Below, piece after piece: positions 26,272-38,716 of a DNA stretch of 64,000 nucleotides; position 1 is the stretch's first letter; each line of letters begins with the position of its first letter. Origin of the DNA: Fasciolopsis buskii (Eukaryota > Platyhelminthes > Trematoda > Plagiorchiida > Fasciolidae). The stretch is taken from positions 106,872 through 170,871 of the forward strand of contig LUCM01007135.1 of NCBI GenBank assembly GCA_008360955.1. Direction: 5' to 3'. The notes under the pieces were generated by a model. That model was given only the letters and a program-made list of their open reading frames with translations, did not search any database and was not told where the DNA came from. A program made the position numbers and the translations under genes.

Positions 26272-26574
26272 CTAACTACAGCGTGACCGACTGTCGTTGT
26301 CTGCAGTGTCTGACAACTGCCTCAAAATAGTTAAAAAGAATTCTTGGTGATTTTTTACACTAGTTTCGTGTTAACATTTCACTTTGACTATAATAGCCTT
26401 TGAAAAAACGTGCTTTCAACTACCTTCAAGCCGATTGTCTTTTACAACAGACTAATCCAGTCTTCTTTGTCGGTAGTGATTTAACGAGCTACCTTTCAAG
26501 GATAAGAATCCAAGAAACCGTGGGTGAAAAACTCAAATGAAAATTACTCATTATATTTGAAGTTTAATCCTCAC

Positions 26575-26744
26575 CTGGCCTGATATGGTGGAAGTGTGGG
26601 TAGGATGTCTGTTGCAGGCATTTGAGGCTCAATATGTTTGCACTCGACCTCATTTGACAGTGCTGATAATTTAGAAGGCTGAGTATTGAAGTGGACATGG
26701 CCTTCACGATCGTGAACATCTGACCCCGGTGGCGGGTGATAGAA
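26575..26744 (-). CDS. Probable internal exon, unknown gene
   Basis: A 170-nt open segment preceded by a good acceptor (TTTGTACAG) and ending at CAG|GTGAGG, a good donor. It reads FYHPPPGSDVHDREG at the start and ILPTLPPYQA at the end: proline-rich, polar, with no membrane segment. Phase is 0 in and 2 out. A second frame is also open through the segment but is less protein-like. I do not recognise the family. It could be a 3' exon of the SAXO4-like gene on the same strand or belong to a separate gene; phases do not connect it directly to exon 5. Confidence 0.45.
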
Positions 26745-27320
26745 CTGTACAAAGGAAGGCAAGAAATACTCATATACAAAGAAAAAAAAAGGATGTAGTT
26801 TGGTTTGCAGAATATGTTTCATCTTTATCCAGTCATGTATTTCGCATTTTCATTTGAAAATTTTTGTTGCAATATTGGATTCATTCATAACAAACCATGT
26901 TTCACCTAAAAAGTCTTGTTCGAAGTGAAAATGTTTTACCACGCAGGTGATTAACTAACTTCAGTTGTGCAGATAAAAAGGGGGACCAGTTTGTTTTTAT
27001 CAATTGTTGGCATCTATCAGGTCGGCATCATGTCTGGTTACCGACTGAAATGTATCAGCAAACATGGTTGGGAGATAAGTATAAGTTTTTGCAGAATGAT
27101 GCAGCAGGCGTTTCGGTTGTGGTACTATGCATCTACTTAAGTGGCAGAAGTGACCTATCTTTGAGAGCACGAACTTGTATCTTTTGTCCAACGTCCCAAA
27201 GCAGGGGGATGTGGGGTTAACCAAGCACCGAGAATCGATCGACGGACCTGTGAAGGAGCATCATAGTGTCTGTCTCATAAAAACTCAGTGTTTTTTGGTG
27301 CAGTCGTGAGACCCATGGTA

Positions 27321-27566
27321 TTAGCCTTCGGCTGCCAGTTGTCCAGCTTCGATCGAAAAGGCTTGTCCAGCAAAATGCGGTGACGACTCCCGCCTTAATA
27401 TGAAACATGGTGTTGTTTTTTTTCCTAATTGAACGAGTGGCTCATGAATGCAAACGGACTCATTTGGTGCACGCGATGGGAGAATTAACCGAGGTGAAAG
27501 ATTAATTACGAGAAAAGACAGTGCTATAAGAAATATTACAGGGTACGATGAAATTGAATAATTCAT
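27321..27566 (-). CDS. Small ORF with signal-peptide-like start
   Basis: A true ATG at 27,566 opens an 81-codon frame ending in TAA... at its lower-coordinate end. The N-terminus (MNYSISSYPVIFLIALSFLV) has a polar start and a 13-residue hydrophobic core, as in a signal peptide or membrane anchor. The rest is polar with one N-glycosylation sequon (NES). I found no splice donor to extend it and no family match. It may be a chance frame; it is listed because few frames in the window begin with an ATG and a plausible secretion signal. Confidence 0.18.
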   Translation of the reverse strand: MNYSISSYPVIFLIALSFLVINLSPRLILPSRAPNESVCIHEPLVQLGKKTTPCFILRRESSPHFAGQAFSIEAGQLAAEG

Positions 27567-29469
27567 ACATTCGGTTTTGGGTTCAGGAAGAGCTCCACTG
27601 GACTACTGGATGCACCACGTGATATGTTACATGCCCCAACCAGTGGTTTACCTGCATTCAAGATCTCTTTCCGGTTGTGTGAACCCTCAAGCCTTCTATT
27701 TCTGTTTTATTAAATACTCGGTGCTTTCACAAAACAGGCAAGACGGGAGTACGCAAATCCAACACTACTGGATGTTGGAATGGACTAAGACAAGTTTCAT
27801 GGATTCTTACTAGGAAGCTTAGCAACTTCCAGTCGGCCAACTTCATTTGGAAAGTTTCCCGCACGTCTTTGCACAGCCACATGCAGTGATAACCTCTAGG
27901 TAGTCTTGTCGTGAATAAGAGATCCTTAATTTACAATGATTCTCACATAAACTTTGCTGCGTTCATTAGCGAATAGGTTAATAAAAATAGCCCCCTTATC
28001 TGTCCATCCTGAACCAAACTGTCCACAACCAAATTAAAGTAAGCAAATATCATCACCCAAGTCTGTTGAATGGAGTTTAACAGAAGATTGCAAGAGATCA
28101 ATAAGCACAAAATGTTGAACTCCGTTCAACCCCAAAAGAGCATTTTGCCATGAAGTGGCCGATTCTTGTGTTCACTGTGATCTTACGGATTCGCGTAACG
28201 CTTACGGGAATTCAGGTGAACGGAAATCCGATAAACAATGCATTGTAAGAAAGTCAATTGTTTAGAATTAGGAACCTCTTACTTTCGCTGTTGATAATAA
28301 CAATAATCCTCATTCTTCATACCAGTCTCTCGATTAGTTCGGATAATTTTTCGACAAAGTATTCGACAAAATTTAAGGAGCTGATGAGCTCCCGTTTATG
28401 AGGATTCTTTGTCTTAAAAATATCCCTCTTCTTTTGGAATCATGGTTTCTCATTTGGTATGTCATCTTCCATACATTTGTACTCCCATTTCGAGGACTGA
28501 AGTAAATCGCGAACGGTTCGACCGTAAAACTAGCAACCAGTGTAGGCAGTGCCTGATACCTCACTTCATCCAAGAAACTTGATCAGAATTATCGATCCAT
28601 ATGGAAGGTTGAAGTGACTGATACAAGAGCAGTCGGTCAGAGGGTTAACCGGATCGTGAAAGTAAAACATCGCAATTTGTACACAGTAGACTGTAAAGAG
28701 CAGCGAATTGAACTAGATGGGAAGTTCCATATATACAGTTATCGATAAAGTGAAGAGACAGGCGGACAGGGTCATGCGGGTTAATCCCAATGTAGACTAA
28801 TACTCAGGGTTAACCGGTTCTGTGCGCAAAGCGCTGGCGGGAACTTCCTACCTGGTTCAATTCGCTGTGTTCTTCACAATCTACCGTTTACAAATTGCAA
28901 TGTCTTACGTTCACGATCGAGAAGTGCAAACGGAATGTTTGCATCCCATGACACGTCTTCTTTCTGCTGTGACTAATTTTGACAAATGTCAAAAGGGAGA
29001 AATTCCTAGACTTCTAGAGGTCAATTTAACTTTACATGTGCCCTGTATGTTTGACTTCGTGTAGGATAATAGACTGATGTATTTGCGAGCAACACAACCA
29101 TTAGTACAACTCACATAAGGTCAAAAGTACGAACAAGGTCAGAGTATGCATGATTGGAAGTATAGGAGCTGAATTCCTTTATCGTCGGCATCCAGTTCAT
29201 CGTAAATGTTTTGTGAATGTCCACTAACGTTTTGAGAAAGAAATCGCGACGATGTTCCGTACTGAAGCTCTTTTCCTCCGTGTTTTTCTTCTGACACCAG
29301 GTGAAATAAAATATTAGACAAAAAGATCGATTTGCTTGGTGGTATCATTCGAGCTGATTTGTTCATGTTGCAACCCTTGGGCAAATGCCTGTTTTCCCGC
29401 TAGTGAAATTACTCTTGATTAGTAGACATTAAGTCATGTGAAGACGGACCGCTTTCTTGGAACGGAAGA

Positions 29470-30190
29470 TTTTGATGAGGTAGATAAGTTTTATTACTTG
29501 GGTAGTTGTATCCCATCCGATGGTTGCATGTCAGAGAAACATTTTATCACATAAAAAGGGCCCCATCATCACTCATCAATCTAAAGTTTCCGTGTCGTCA
29601 GCGTAAAATCCGCTTACAGGCCGAATATCAGGTTTACACAACAACAATAGTGTTGGCCACACTATACGATTCAGAAACACAGTCGGTGTTTGAACACCAT
29701 CGTCTTCGCAGTAAGGCTGAAGATTATTACGGAACCTTCACAATAGTACAGATTTTAGACGTAAGGTACTGAGCCCTAGGGTCCAGCCAATAGGATAGAT
29801 GCTTAACTTAATTAGATTAATGTGGCTGGAAAATCTTTTACGCATATTTACAGAATGACTATTTCTTTCTGTACCCTCTTTCGAAACAGATAGTGGGTAG
29901 ATGGGCTTAGGTGATCAGACGGAGGAATATGAAAACGCTATTCAGTAGACTGGCTCATCCAGGTCCAGCTGGACTAACGGCTTGGAACTGACGGGATCTC
30001 CCCGACCGGTGGCAGCAAATGTTAGATTATATAGCTCGATATTTTAGTCAATGGTGCTTTGCATTCTATGCAGTTTTTCAGTTTGCTACCTTGCCGTTGG
30101 TCTTTCACTACTTCTCCTCCTGTTCCGCTGTTTCAAGTAGTGTTATGCGATAGCCAAGGACACCTAAGACGTTTGGCGTAAGTTTAACGG
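29470..30190 (+). mobile_element. RTE-type LINE relic, C-terminal region and tail
   Basis: Begins with VDKFYYLGSCIPSDGCMSE, which matches the FKYLGS.ISPGG..S.E block after the palm domain. It continues through degraded VYT..VRS and FEHHRLR blocks to LFSRLAHPGPAGLTAWN, RDLPDRWQQMLDYIAR and FSQWCFAF near 29,940-30,080, which correspond to the family's last block (WLETL.DMA.NR.QW). At least three frameshifts or stops interrupt it. The probable 3' end of the element is around 30,120-30,190. Confidence 0.68.
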
Positions 30191-31753
30191 TTGCAAAAGC
30201 TAAACTGAACTGAAAGGTCAAAATTCTTTATATCTTCGGCTGTAGTGCGGTTAGAATCCAGCAAATTTACGTCCGCACTCAACAATAATTAGAGGAACTC
30301 AGTTTAATCATTGGACCAGTTAAATCGAAGCTCTTGAGAGTATCCTGATGAGACTCACTCACATGATCGTACCAAAAAATGATCAATCCACTCTTTGTTC
30401 CATGAATATGCCCAGTCACTTCATATCCTATGGATATGAGAGCTAACCCGTAGACAGCGGGTTGCCTATTAAAAGTTCTCTGATAAAATTAGGGGGCTGC
30501 GAAATGACTGCCTGGTCATAAGGACCATTTCACCATTTTGGTGCTGAAAACAGTGCTGAATACGTACGATAAATGGAAACTGAGTACAATGTAGTATTTC
30601 TTCAAATGCTGGGCAGCTGTATGAACATGAATAGTGACAGCGTCAATGTTACCCAATTCTAAAAGGATTAGGACAAGACGAGGAGTTGTGAAAATCGTAG
30701 AGATACAAATAATAAGTTTGAGACCTTTCTTAGGAATGAAAATCCATGCACATTTTGCGGAGCACTTTGTCAACTTCTTTGCTGGTAACGATGGAATTGA
30801 CGCTATTGGTAACCAGATGCATCAAAGACAGCTGCTTTCAGCGCAAACTCGTACAGGGTTAAGATAATTCGAACCACTTTATAAGGTATCCATGATCGAT
30901 CTAAAGAAAGGACAACTATGTAAGTCGACAAACTGTGCCTTCTACATTCAGAAGACGAAAATTTGTATTGTGACGGTTATCATTTAATAGTAAACAATAT
31001 GAATATCTGCAAACGTGCATTCCAAAGTGACCAAGTTCATTATCGTAAGTCTTTGTATCTGCTACATTTAGAGGCGTGTTATTTCGGACCCCACAGATCA
31101 CACTCCTTTTTGCACTACTAGTTTCTTTGTCTATCAGAGAAGCCACTTGATGACTCTTGACCGGATGAAAAATGGCAAATAAGGTGTAATGAAACTACCA
31201 GTTTATTGTTAAATTTTTTAATATCGGTGGTCGTGCAATCGGAATCTCTTATCAATTTTTCAAAGTTTTCCACTCTTTGTCAATTGTGTATCTTAAGGTT
31301 TCTAATAGCGTGATTTCAACCAAGGGATCAAAGAAATCCCACTAGGCTACGAATGAGTGAAATCTGAGCTCCACACAGGAAATGGCTGCTCATGAGCACT
31401 AGAGGAGTAACTTCACATTTTGCAGAGACCGGAGGCGATGTAACGTTGAGGTTACGTTAATTGCACAGAGAATAAACGTCTGGAAGTAATTTAAATGACA
31501 GACCTTATTATTATCACCAATGCTGTTTATGCTATTACTTTTAGGATTGTCTACTTATCTTAGGAGCTGAGATGCAGTCTGGGCCAGATTATCACTCATC
31601 CAACCAATTAAATATCATGATGAATAATTTCCCGCAAACAAATTAAAGTCCATCTCGGTAATTGTTAATAAGACACCATGATCCATTTCCAAAAGACAAT
31701 TTTAAGGTGCCTTCTCGTTTGTCTTTTGAACTGCCACTAAATGCCAGCATTAG

Positions 31754-32392
31754 AATTTTAATGAAGGCCTTCAGTACAACTACCGATATTTGGTTTCCCT
31801 CCGAAACTCTGTCCTGCAATGGAATTACCTGTTCCAAATTGCTGAAATTCTCAAGCAAGGGAAAAAGGGCACCTGCAGGCTACACGGTAATCTATGGGGT
31901 AGATATGTGTCCGTCCGAAAGAATGGAGAAATTAAGCGCATTGATGCGATATTCACCGGCAAATCCCTGAGCGGTGACAACAACAAGTTCCTATGGCGAG
32001 TATGGGATTCTTGTGCGAAAAGAACCAGAAACCTGAAGAATGTGCTGTGGAAATCCACAGTACCGGTGGCACACTCCTTCATCCCAGTTTCATTTGAGAG
32101 GTATGGTCAGGCGCAAGCGGTCATCTTTACCGAAGAAGAAGAAGAAGAAATGAATGAGATTCTTCATTCAACTAAATCAACCGTGAAAATAAGTTTTGGC
32201 ATTCAGGTTCCTCTAAAGCATGATGTTTTATGCCTCATCAATGCCAACACTTCGCGTAGTAACATATCGTCTACTCACGATCATTCGAGAAGCGCCGCTA
32301 CATCTTCCATTCAGAAAGCTGGTAATCGCACGGTTTTAACCAAACGCTTTTGGCCTACTCCCGTAAATATACTCTGGTTTGTTTTCTTATGA
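31754..32392 (+). CDS. Longest open frame in the window, unknown
   Basis: An open frame of 212 codons from just after an in-frame TAG (31,751) to TGA at 32,390. It has no ATG in its first half. A possible acceptor CTTCAG at 31,767-31,772 would start it as an exon at YNYRYLV. It contains LHGNLWGRYVSVRKNGEIKR near the middle, a run of six Glu codons (GAA)6 at about 32,130-32,150, and a Ser/Thr-rich tail. There is no signal peptide, membrane segment or known motif that I recognise. It lies about 600 bp upstream of an RTE LINE fragment on the same strand, so an element-derived reading frame is possible. Codon context looks coding, but no homology supports it. Confidence 0.33.
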   Translation, partial: NFNEGLQYNYRYLVSLRNSVLQWNYLFQIAEILKQGKKGTCRLHGNLWGRYVSVRKNGEIKRIDAIFTGKSLSGDNNKFLWRVWDSCAKRTRNLKNVLWKSTVPVAHSFIPVSFERYGQAQAVIFTEEEEEEMNEILHSTKSTVKISFGIQVPLKHDVLCLINANTSRSNISSTHDHSRSAATSSIQKAGNRTVLTKRFWPTPVNILWFVFL

Positions 32393-32974
32393 ATCTAGTA
32401 GATCCATTATGGATCTCATCAGCTGTGAGATGGTCATCCGACATTTACGTGTGAAGAAAGATACTTCAAGGGAAATCTTTCCACCTGAGAATGTAGTGAT
32501 ACTTCAAAGCAGAATTGCACAATCATCCAGTTTGCTTACTATTGCATTCTTTTCGCTTTTCCAAACAGCTTCTTTGTCGATTCCACAATTCTGCTACGGA
32601 AGAATTACAAAAACCTCAGCAGCGGACTGTCAATGCTCAGCCGTGCATCCTTTATATCAAAGAATAAATCAGCCATCAAACTGTGTGATCTAGTTTGGAC
32701 TGCATGTAAAATGTTTGTGCACGTTGTATTTTTAGATTCCGCTATTCCTCCGCACAATAATCCAGCAAAATGCCGCTCCGATGTTGCCAAACTTTCGAAC
32801 TGCCATTGGCGTACTCTCTGGAGTCAATATATGTAGTGACCCCACTTTCCCTCATTTAGCAAGGAAGCAGGCCCACCGAGACCGTGCCACAATGATCTCT
32901 GCCAGTAGTCTATCTTGCCTGGCGATCGTATATCAGATGAAGCCTCTTCATGCATATAGAAGACTCGATTGATT

Positions 32975-33255
32975 TTTTCTTATTTGTGGTATCTGTGACA
33001 TCAGCGCGACGTCCGGTTATCGGTCAAACATCGAGTATACATGACGGCAACGAGATCGATACTGCCCTACGGCCTCGAAATACTGCTGCTGAGAGCAGAA
33101 GAAGCATTTCGGTGTTTGAACGCCATTGTCGTCGTAGTACTGGTAGAATCCTCTGGGAGAATTTCGTTAGTAATTCAGAAGCGCGGATATTTATACATGT
33201 AAAATTCCCTGCGAAAACGTATTTGTTAAACACTTTGGGCCTAAAAATCAATCCG
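32975..33255 (+). mobile_element. RTE-type LINE relic, C-terminal fragment
   Basis: In one frame it reads RDVRLSVKHRVYMTATRSIL, then a second frame takes over with VFERHCRR and ILWENFVSNSEAR. These match the blocks RDIRLS.KGRVYTAAVRSVLLYG and VFDHRCLR.IARIWWENFVSNSEVR. The frame change around 33,110 is the clearest break. Orientation is the same as the large unassigned frame just upstream. Confidence 0.7.
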
Positions 33256-33259
33256 GGAA

Positions 33260-36200
33260 GATCAGTTGATGCCTAATTGAACGCGTATTTCATTTTGACC
33301 ACCAAATTTATTTCCTTAATTTGGATGATTTGAAATAAATCAGTTCTCCTAGTGTTTTCTGCAAAATATTTCAATAAGTTTTGATGTCCATATGCATCAT
33401 AAGTAACCCTAATCTTGTTTTTCTTCTGATAACTCATCTTTAATTCATGTGATCAGAAACTAAATAAACAAACCTATCTTATTCAATATTATAAGATTGA
33501 AATTCTAGCAGAATATTGACAGCTGTTTGTGTTCTATTCAGATTGAGAACAGAATACAACGCTGAGGATCATTTATTAGCGATGTAGATGTACGTAAGCG
33601 CATGTAATACCGAGACCAAAATTGTGATATGATGCACGCAATAAAGTTCACGGTAAGAGACTCACTCGTGTCATGTAGTGAGTGACAAACCGATCGCATG
33701 GGGTATCTGGCTCGTCCACGTGACCCTTTTGATTGAATGTGAAACCACTTCTGGTCGGAGGCCCAGTTTTTCGGCGTCCAACCCGCTCCGCCAGACTGGG
33801 TGGCTCACGCTGCAGTCCTTGATAGAATCCTTTTGAAACACTATGAAATGGATTTATAAAAACAATCTAAAATTAATGGACAGTAGTTATTAGGCCTCCG
33901 TGATACGAAACACATTCTGATAGAAGATACCTCCTTTTGAAAATCGATTTTTTTCGTCCCAAATGATTGTGCTTATGGTAGTTAACGTTTATTTTTTGAC
34001 AAGCAAAACTCTAACTGTTAGACAAAACCATATCCTAGAAAATGTGGGGTTTTCAATCCAACCAAAAGGATTCGGAGAAAGCAAAGGTTTTAGAAAAAAT
34101 GCATTTTGAATACAGACTTCTCCCCAATGGCGGAATACCATCATCTATAGCGAAAAATTGACGCAATGTATATAACTCATTCTTCTTTCAATCCATACCC
34201 ACAGAAGCAAATGATGTACTTTGAGTAGGCACGCTGGATGTTCTTTAGTGCACTACCGTGACATTCAGAAGTTAAATGTTGTTTCATGAAGATTTGTGTG
34301 AATGCATCATTGTGCCATTGTTATTACTATTATTATTGTCATTAGTACTGTTATGGCCGAAACTTGATATCTTTCTTAGGGTTGATGGCCACACGTCCTA
34401 CTCACCAAAAATAATAAGCGCCATCGCACTGGTTAAGTAATCGACTTAAAGCATAAAGTGATTGAATAAAACTCTTTACAAGTAGATGAGGCATTGAAGA
34501 TGGACGGTGATTGGAGAATAGGCCATGATGGTTAGTATGTGAGGTGGCTACTCAAAAAAAGCGCTAATCAAAGGAACGTCCCGGCTACGTGGAGGTAGAT
34601 TAACCGGTTGGGGTTCATGATAAACCTCAGTGCGATGGTTGGAGACCTTGAGCAATATGGCTGAATGAGTTCTGATATTTTAATGTTCACAGCCTTATAT
34701 TTCTTCTGACTCGTGACGTTGGGATTTTTATTTCAGTATTACAGTGTTGTGAGTTAGCATTTCTGAACCATAAAACATTAGTGTGAGACTTGAAATGAGA
34801 CGAAGTGCACATGGATTTTGACAAACTGTTGTATCTTCTTTCGTTTAAGAAAAAAATCCTTGAGTAAGGAACACTGATTCAAAACAAGTGATCACTGGAC
34901 CGTAGTTTAGAAGTCAGCGCAATTAGAGGCTAATGGCTTTTGGCTCTTAAAACGTGTCTCGGTGCCCTCAATCTGTGGTACAGTTCTCTTCAGCTACTCT
35001 GTTTAGATCTCAAAGTACATAAAATATTGTGACTCAGACAAGTGACCCAAATAATATGCAATAATTACTTGGTGATTCGAAGGTGTCCGTATAATAGCAC
35101 TTTACAGGTGCTTTGTATCATCACGGTGAAAAAAAGCTTTTAAGAGATGCCTTAGTTTTCTATTCAATCCTGATTTATCGGAAGCGTTGCGAGTGTAGAT
35201 TATCGCATACAGTGAAAGATAACTAAAAGTCGATGATTTGATGTTATGAATACAGGATGGCCGTTTTAGTCTTGGTGGCGTAAACCAAACGTACAGCCGA
35301 ATGTAGGACTTTGAAGTTGTGGTTCAAGTCTGGAAATCTTCCTTCAGGGTCTTTGGATTTGAAGGATTACTTAAAACGAGCCTACAAATTCGAGGTGTAT
35401 CAAAATAACTCTAGCCCAAAAACCCTTAACTATAACTGGTCTAAAGATAAAGTTAATAAACAGATCCCGCTATTTATTCAGACTCTTATCATGCTTTGTT
35501 ATTGCACTGAATTGTCATTCAGCCAGTGGGCTAGATGATCGATCCGGAAAGTCGATCTCGAATACAGACATCGATTTTGAAGGCGCAAAAAGCTGTTGAA
35601 CCTTATGTTACCCTCATTAGTCAGCTATCACTATCATACCAAACTACTTATTTTCCAGTTCATTGACATGTTCTTGAGTCAGAACCAGTGAAATTATCAC
35701 ATTCTAGTCAGAGGACGCGGAAGTTACGATGCACTTCAGTGACAGCGGTCACCTTTTTGCGCAGACTAGGAAAATCTAATCAGTGTCACCCTACCTCAAG
35801 TTTTTAATAACTGCCCATTAATATTTCAAAAGCGCCATTATTGCCATGTGTTCGCAATTTTGGCCGACGATAATGATCTAGTCGTGATTAGTTATCGTAT
35901 CTTCAGCGACTTTCGTCGTTAGTCGACAGTCCAGCAAAGCCAGCGTGAGGGTCAAGACCAATCATTTGAATTTTGACAAACGTGGTTACTCATGAGTAGC
36001 AAAAACCTGCAAGTGAAAAGTACAGCTAGCATGAAAATTTAGCGGTACCCAACATGGACTACTGTTGTGCAAAACATCAAGTTCAAAAAATTAAACAAAA
36101 CCGACAGTATCACATAAGCCTGCTCTGACTTCTGGTTGATGAAGATCTGAGCTGAAACCAGCCTCCTTTAATGGTCATCAATATGAGCTGACTGTGCGAT

Positions 36201-37470
36201 TCGACGCTGAGACAGTTCATGCCAATTTAACTCTGCATGCCCTCAAATATACCAATTTTTGCATTTCTTTGGGATATTTCGATGAAATCTAGCAAGCCAA
36301 TAAAAGCCGAAGGCTGTTTTCTCAAAGAACAACGAAACAAAGCTTTAACCGTTTGGTATTAGCACGCGAAAGCTTCAGGTATTAGTGAGTTTCAGTTCTC
36401 ACGAGATATTCTGCTTCTACTACTTTAAGCAGCAACACCATCGGGGTACATCCAATAAGCAACGTGTTCTAGGGGAAGGGGACAAAATTTTCGCGAGAAC
36501 CACCAATGTATCAGTCTGACTGAAGTCGCTGCAAAATGTTTCTGTCAATTGAGTCTCAACCGCACCCATCGGTCTGAGACCGCGCAATCAACCGAATCAA
36601 AGGACATTTTGAATTGGCAGAAGCTGCACTGGCAAATGTTTTGGTCTGGAGCATTTGAACTCTCAGCAACTAGCCGTAGCTTACCTCACTGACTGTTACT
36701 TTTGATTCCATTATTCGCGAATCGGTTTGGGAGTCACTGTAAACCGAAAGCGTGCCTGCTAATTTCACAAATATACTGCGAACGATTATTCGTGCACTAA
36801 TGCACTAATGCGAATGAATGACGAAGGATCGGCGGAATTCATTCCGACTGATAAGGTTGTCGTCCACTCTCCTCGGTTGCACCCACCCATTGCTCCAAAA
36901 GAAATATGGTTACAGGCTACCAGGCTAAATATCTTAGATCGATTATTTACTTCTGGAATTTGTGGTTAGATGAGGGCATTTTCTGCACATTGACTCCAAA
37001 GCCACCATTCAGAATATTCATGATGGAGTCAAGTTCTAAGCGATCACAGTCCGTTCTAAAGTAAACACTGACAAAACTAAGGTTTCCTCTGATTTCCTGA
37101 AAATGGTTGATAAAAGCTATTTATCAAAGATAACAAATGGAAAGGCTTCCGTTCTTCAGATATATTAGATCGACCCTGTTACAGAATGATCAAACGCAAA
37201 ATACTGTCACAGTAGTGATTGGAAACAATAAGGGCCCTATTACATTTGCCCTATATGCATAGTAAAGTTGGTCTTTTAAAGATCCTTAATTTTCAACTTC
37301 GATGCCAGCCGTTTACTCAGTTGCGGAAGAAAAGCCTGATTTATTGAGAGCCGCAGATGTCACAAAGTTAGAAGGCTTTCATCATCATCCGGTGAATTAA
37401 CCGGAAAAGCTAGGAAGAGATACTTTGTTGAACAATGTTGGATACTGGTGTCTCTTTGCCCGCATTAACG
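33260..37470. other. No gene recognised
   Basis: AT-rich sequence with almost no open frames above 60 codons, consistent with intron or intergenic DNA, possibly the 3' part of the SAXO4-like gene. Confidence 0.6.
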
Positions 37471-37479
37471 ACTTTCAGA

Positions 37480-37545
37480 GCTGAGCTTGACGTCCATATA
37501 GCAAACGTTTCACAGTCAGCCGAGATGACATTATCAGTGAGTAGG
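37480..37545 (-). mobile_element. Penelope-like terminal fragment with hammerhead-like core
   Basis: On the minus strand this reads CTGATAA (37,537-37,531), a GTCA/TGAC stem with a loop, then GAAAC (37,511-37,507). An ACGT/ACGT stem follows, and then C at 37,489, in the position of a hammerhead cleavage site. Terminal repeats of Penelope-like elements are known to carry hammerhead motifs with this order and the flanking text AAACGT..GC and CAAGCTC. The core CTGATGA is changed at the G that acts in catalysis (CTGATAA), so self-cleavage is not expected. The stem next to the cleavage site is not convincing. Confidence 0.5.
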
Positions 37546-37929
37546 CAATGAGCCATATGCTCAGTTATATCTATAGTATTGTTGCCCTGGACTTGACCTT
37601 GACCTATCAGTCAGTTACCAACTTTGTTCGAAGGGGTTGCATGATCGATCCGCTAATTACGGAAACAGGGAAGGTAACATGATCCGACGCTCAACAGACG
37701 CATCACCCAACATCAACACTTAGGAAGCGAAACCGATATGGCTATTTACGGTATATGGGAAACACAGCTGAAAAACTTACTGGTCTACGGCTCACGCCAG
37801 TCTGTCGGTTTCTGTTATTTCCAGGTCCCAGTGCACGCTGCAATGTCGACCTTTAATTTTCTTTAATTTTCTCTTTTACTTCTTTTGTTAGTGAAATGCA
37901 AGTGTACAACATTCTTCAGAAAGAGGGCC

Positions 37930-38000
37930 GCTGCCAACAAAAGGCTGCCAAGTGGGGAAGTTGACCATGACCCTCACGCCGAACGTCACGAACTTTTCCG
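37930..38000 (-). repeat. Second SINE-like fragment
   Basis: The minus strand contains TTCGTGACGTTCGGCGTGAG followed by GGTCATGG. This parallels GTCGTGACGTTTGGACGTGA and GGTCGCGG at 9,150-9,245. Similarity is limited to about 35 bases. Confidence 0.3.
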
Positions 38001-38511
38001 TCCCAGAAAGCTACCGGGGTTATGACTCCGTATTGGTATTGTTACCAAACTTAGTAACTTTACCAATTTTAGCGATGCTACTAGTTTTAGCATCGTGGCT
38101 CTGATTTGCCCTGTAACTGAGAATGTTGCCAAATGCTGTGATCTTGAAAAGATTCCCCTGCTCCAAATTTCGAAAACATGACAATAAAATATCCATTTGA
38201 TTTCTGCACTTCCATGTGACTACTGATCGAATTTGTTGAAGAGTGTCAAGCAGTCTAATGCAACTGCAGTATAGATGCAACTGAACAGAGAAATCACTGA
38301 TGGTGTTACTTCGGATAGCATTGACACCTTTGGGATATTAGCGCCAAGCTCAGCCATTACAAACGCTTGGGAAAAAAAAGATATTTAACTACGGATTAGG
38401 GTAGCAGAGCTGAAAAGGTAAACAATCGCCACCCCGACTGTAATTGTTTGGACACCCACTACGGATACTCGATACGGAACCATCTTTCCTGAACTCCTTT
38501 TTGTCTGGGAA

Positions 38512-38716
38512 TATGAATCGGCGCCTCCAACAAAGAATTGGAATTCCCGCATCTACAATCGATGTGCTGTCTTTGGTACTGGAAGCAAAACTGAATCACG
38601 ATCAGTGGGGACTTGGCCTACAACCACGATTTACGGTCGACGATGGTCCGCGGCTTACACAGCCGATTCATATCACAGCAGGAGACAGTCGTGCAAAAGT
38701 CATGGCAAGACAATAA
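38512..38716 (+). CDS. Unassigned 67-codon ORF with AATAAA downstream
   Basis: Starts at an ATG near 38,512 (MNRRLQQRIGIPASTIDVLS), continues through a polar domain-like stretch and ends with TAA at 38,714-38,716. An AATAAA hexamer follows at about 38,777, where a polyadenylation signal would be expected. No AG occurs between the upstream in-frame stop and the ATG, so it would have to be intronless. The family is not recognised. It sits on the opposite strand to the SAXO4-like gene, downstream of its last found exon. Confidence 0.2.

Noticed and set aside
28380..28420. CTGATGAG on the plus strand, possible hammerhead
   Set aside because: No stem II and GAAA at the required distance.
32385..32425. 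CTGATGA followed by a GATCC/GGATC stem on the minus strand, hammerhead-like
   Set aside because: No GAAA follows the stem, so the core is incomplete.
37777..37990. GTAAGT on the minus strand suggesting another SAXO4 exon
   Set aside because: The frame kept open there is Arg-rich without coding character, and the segment overlaps the SINE-like fragment.
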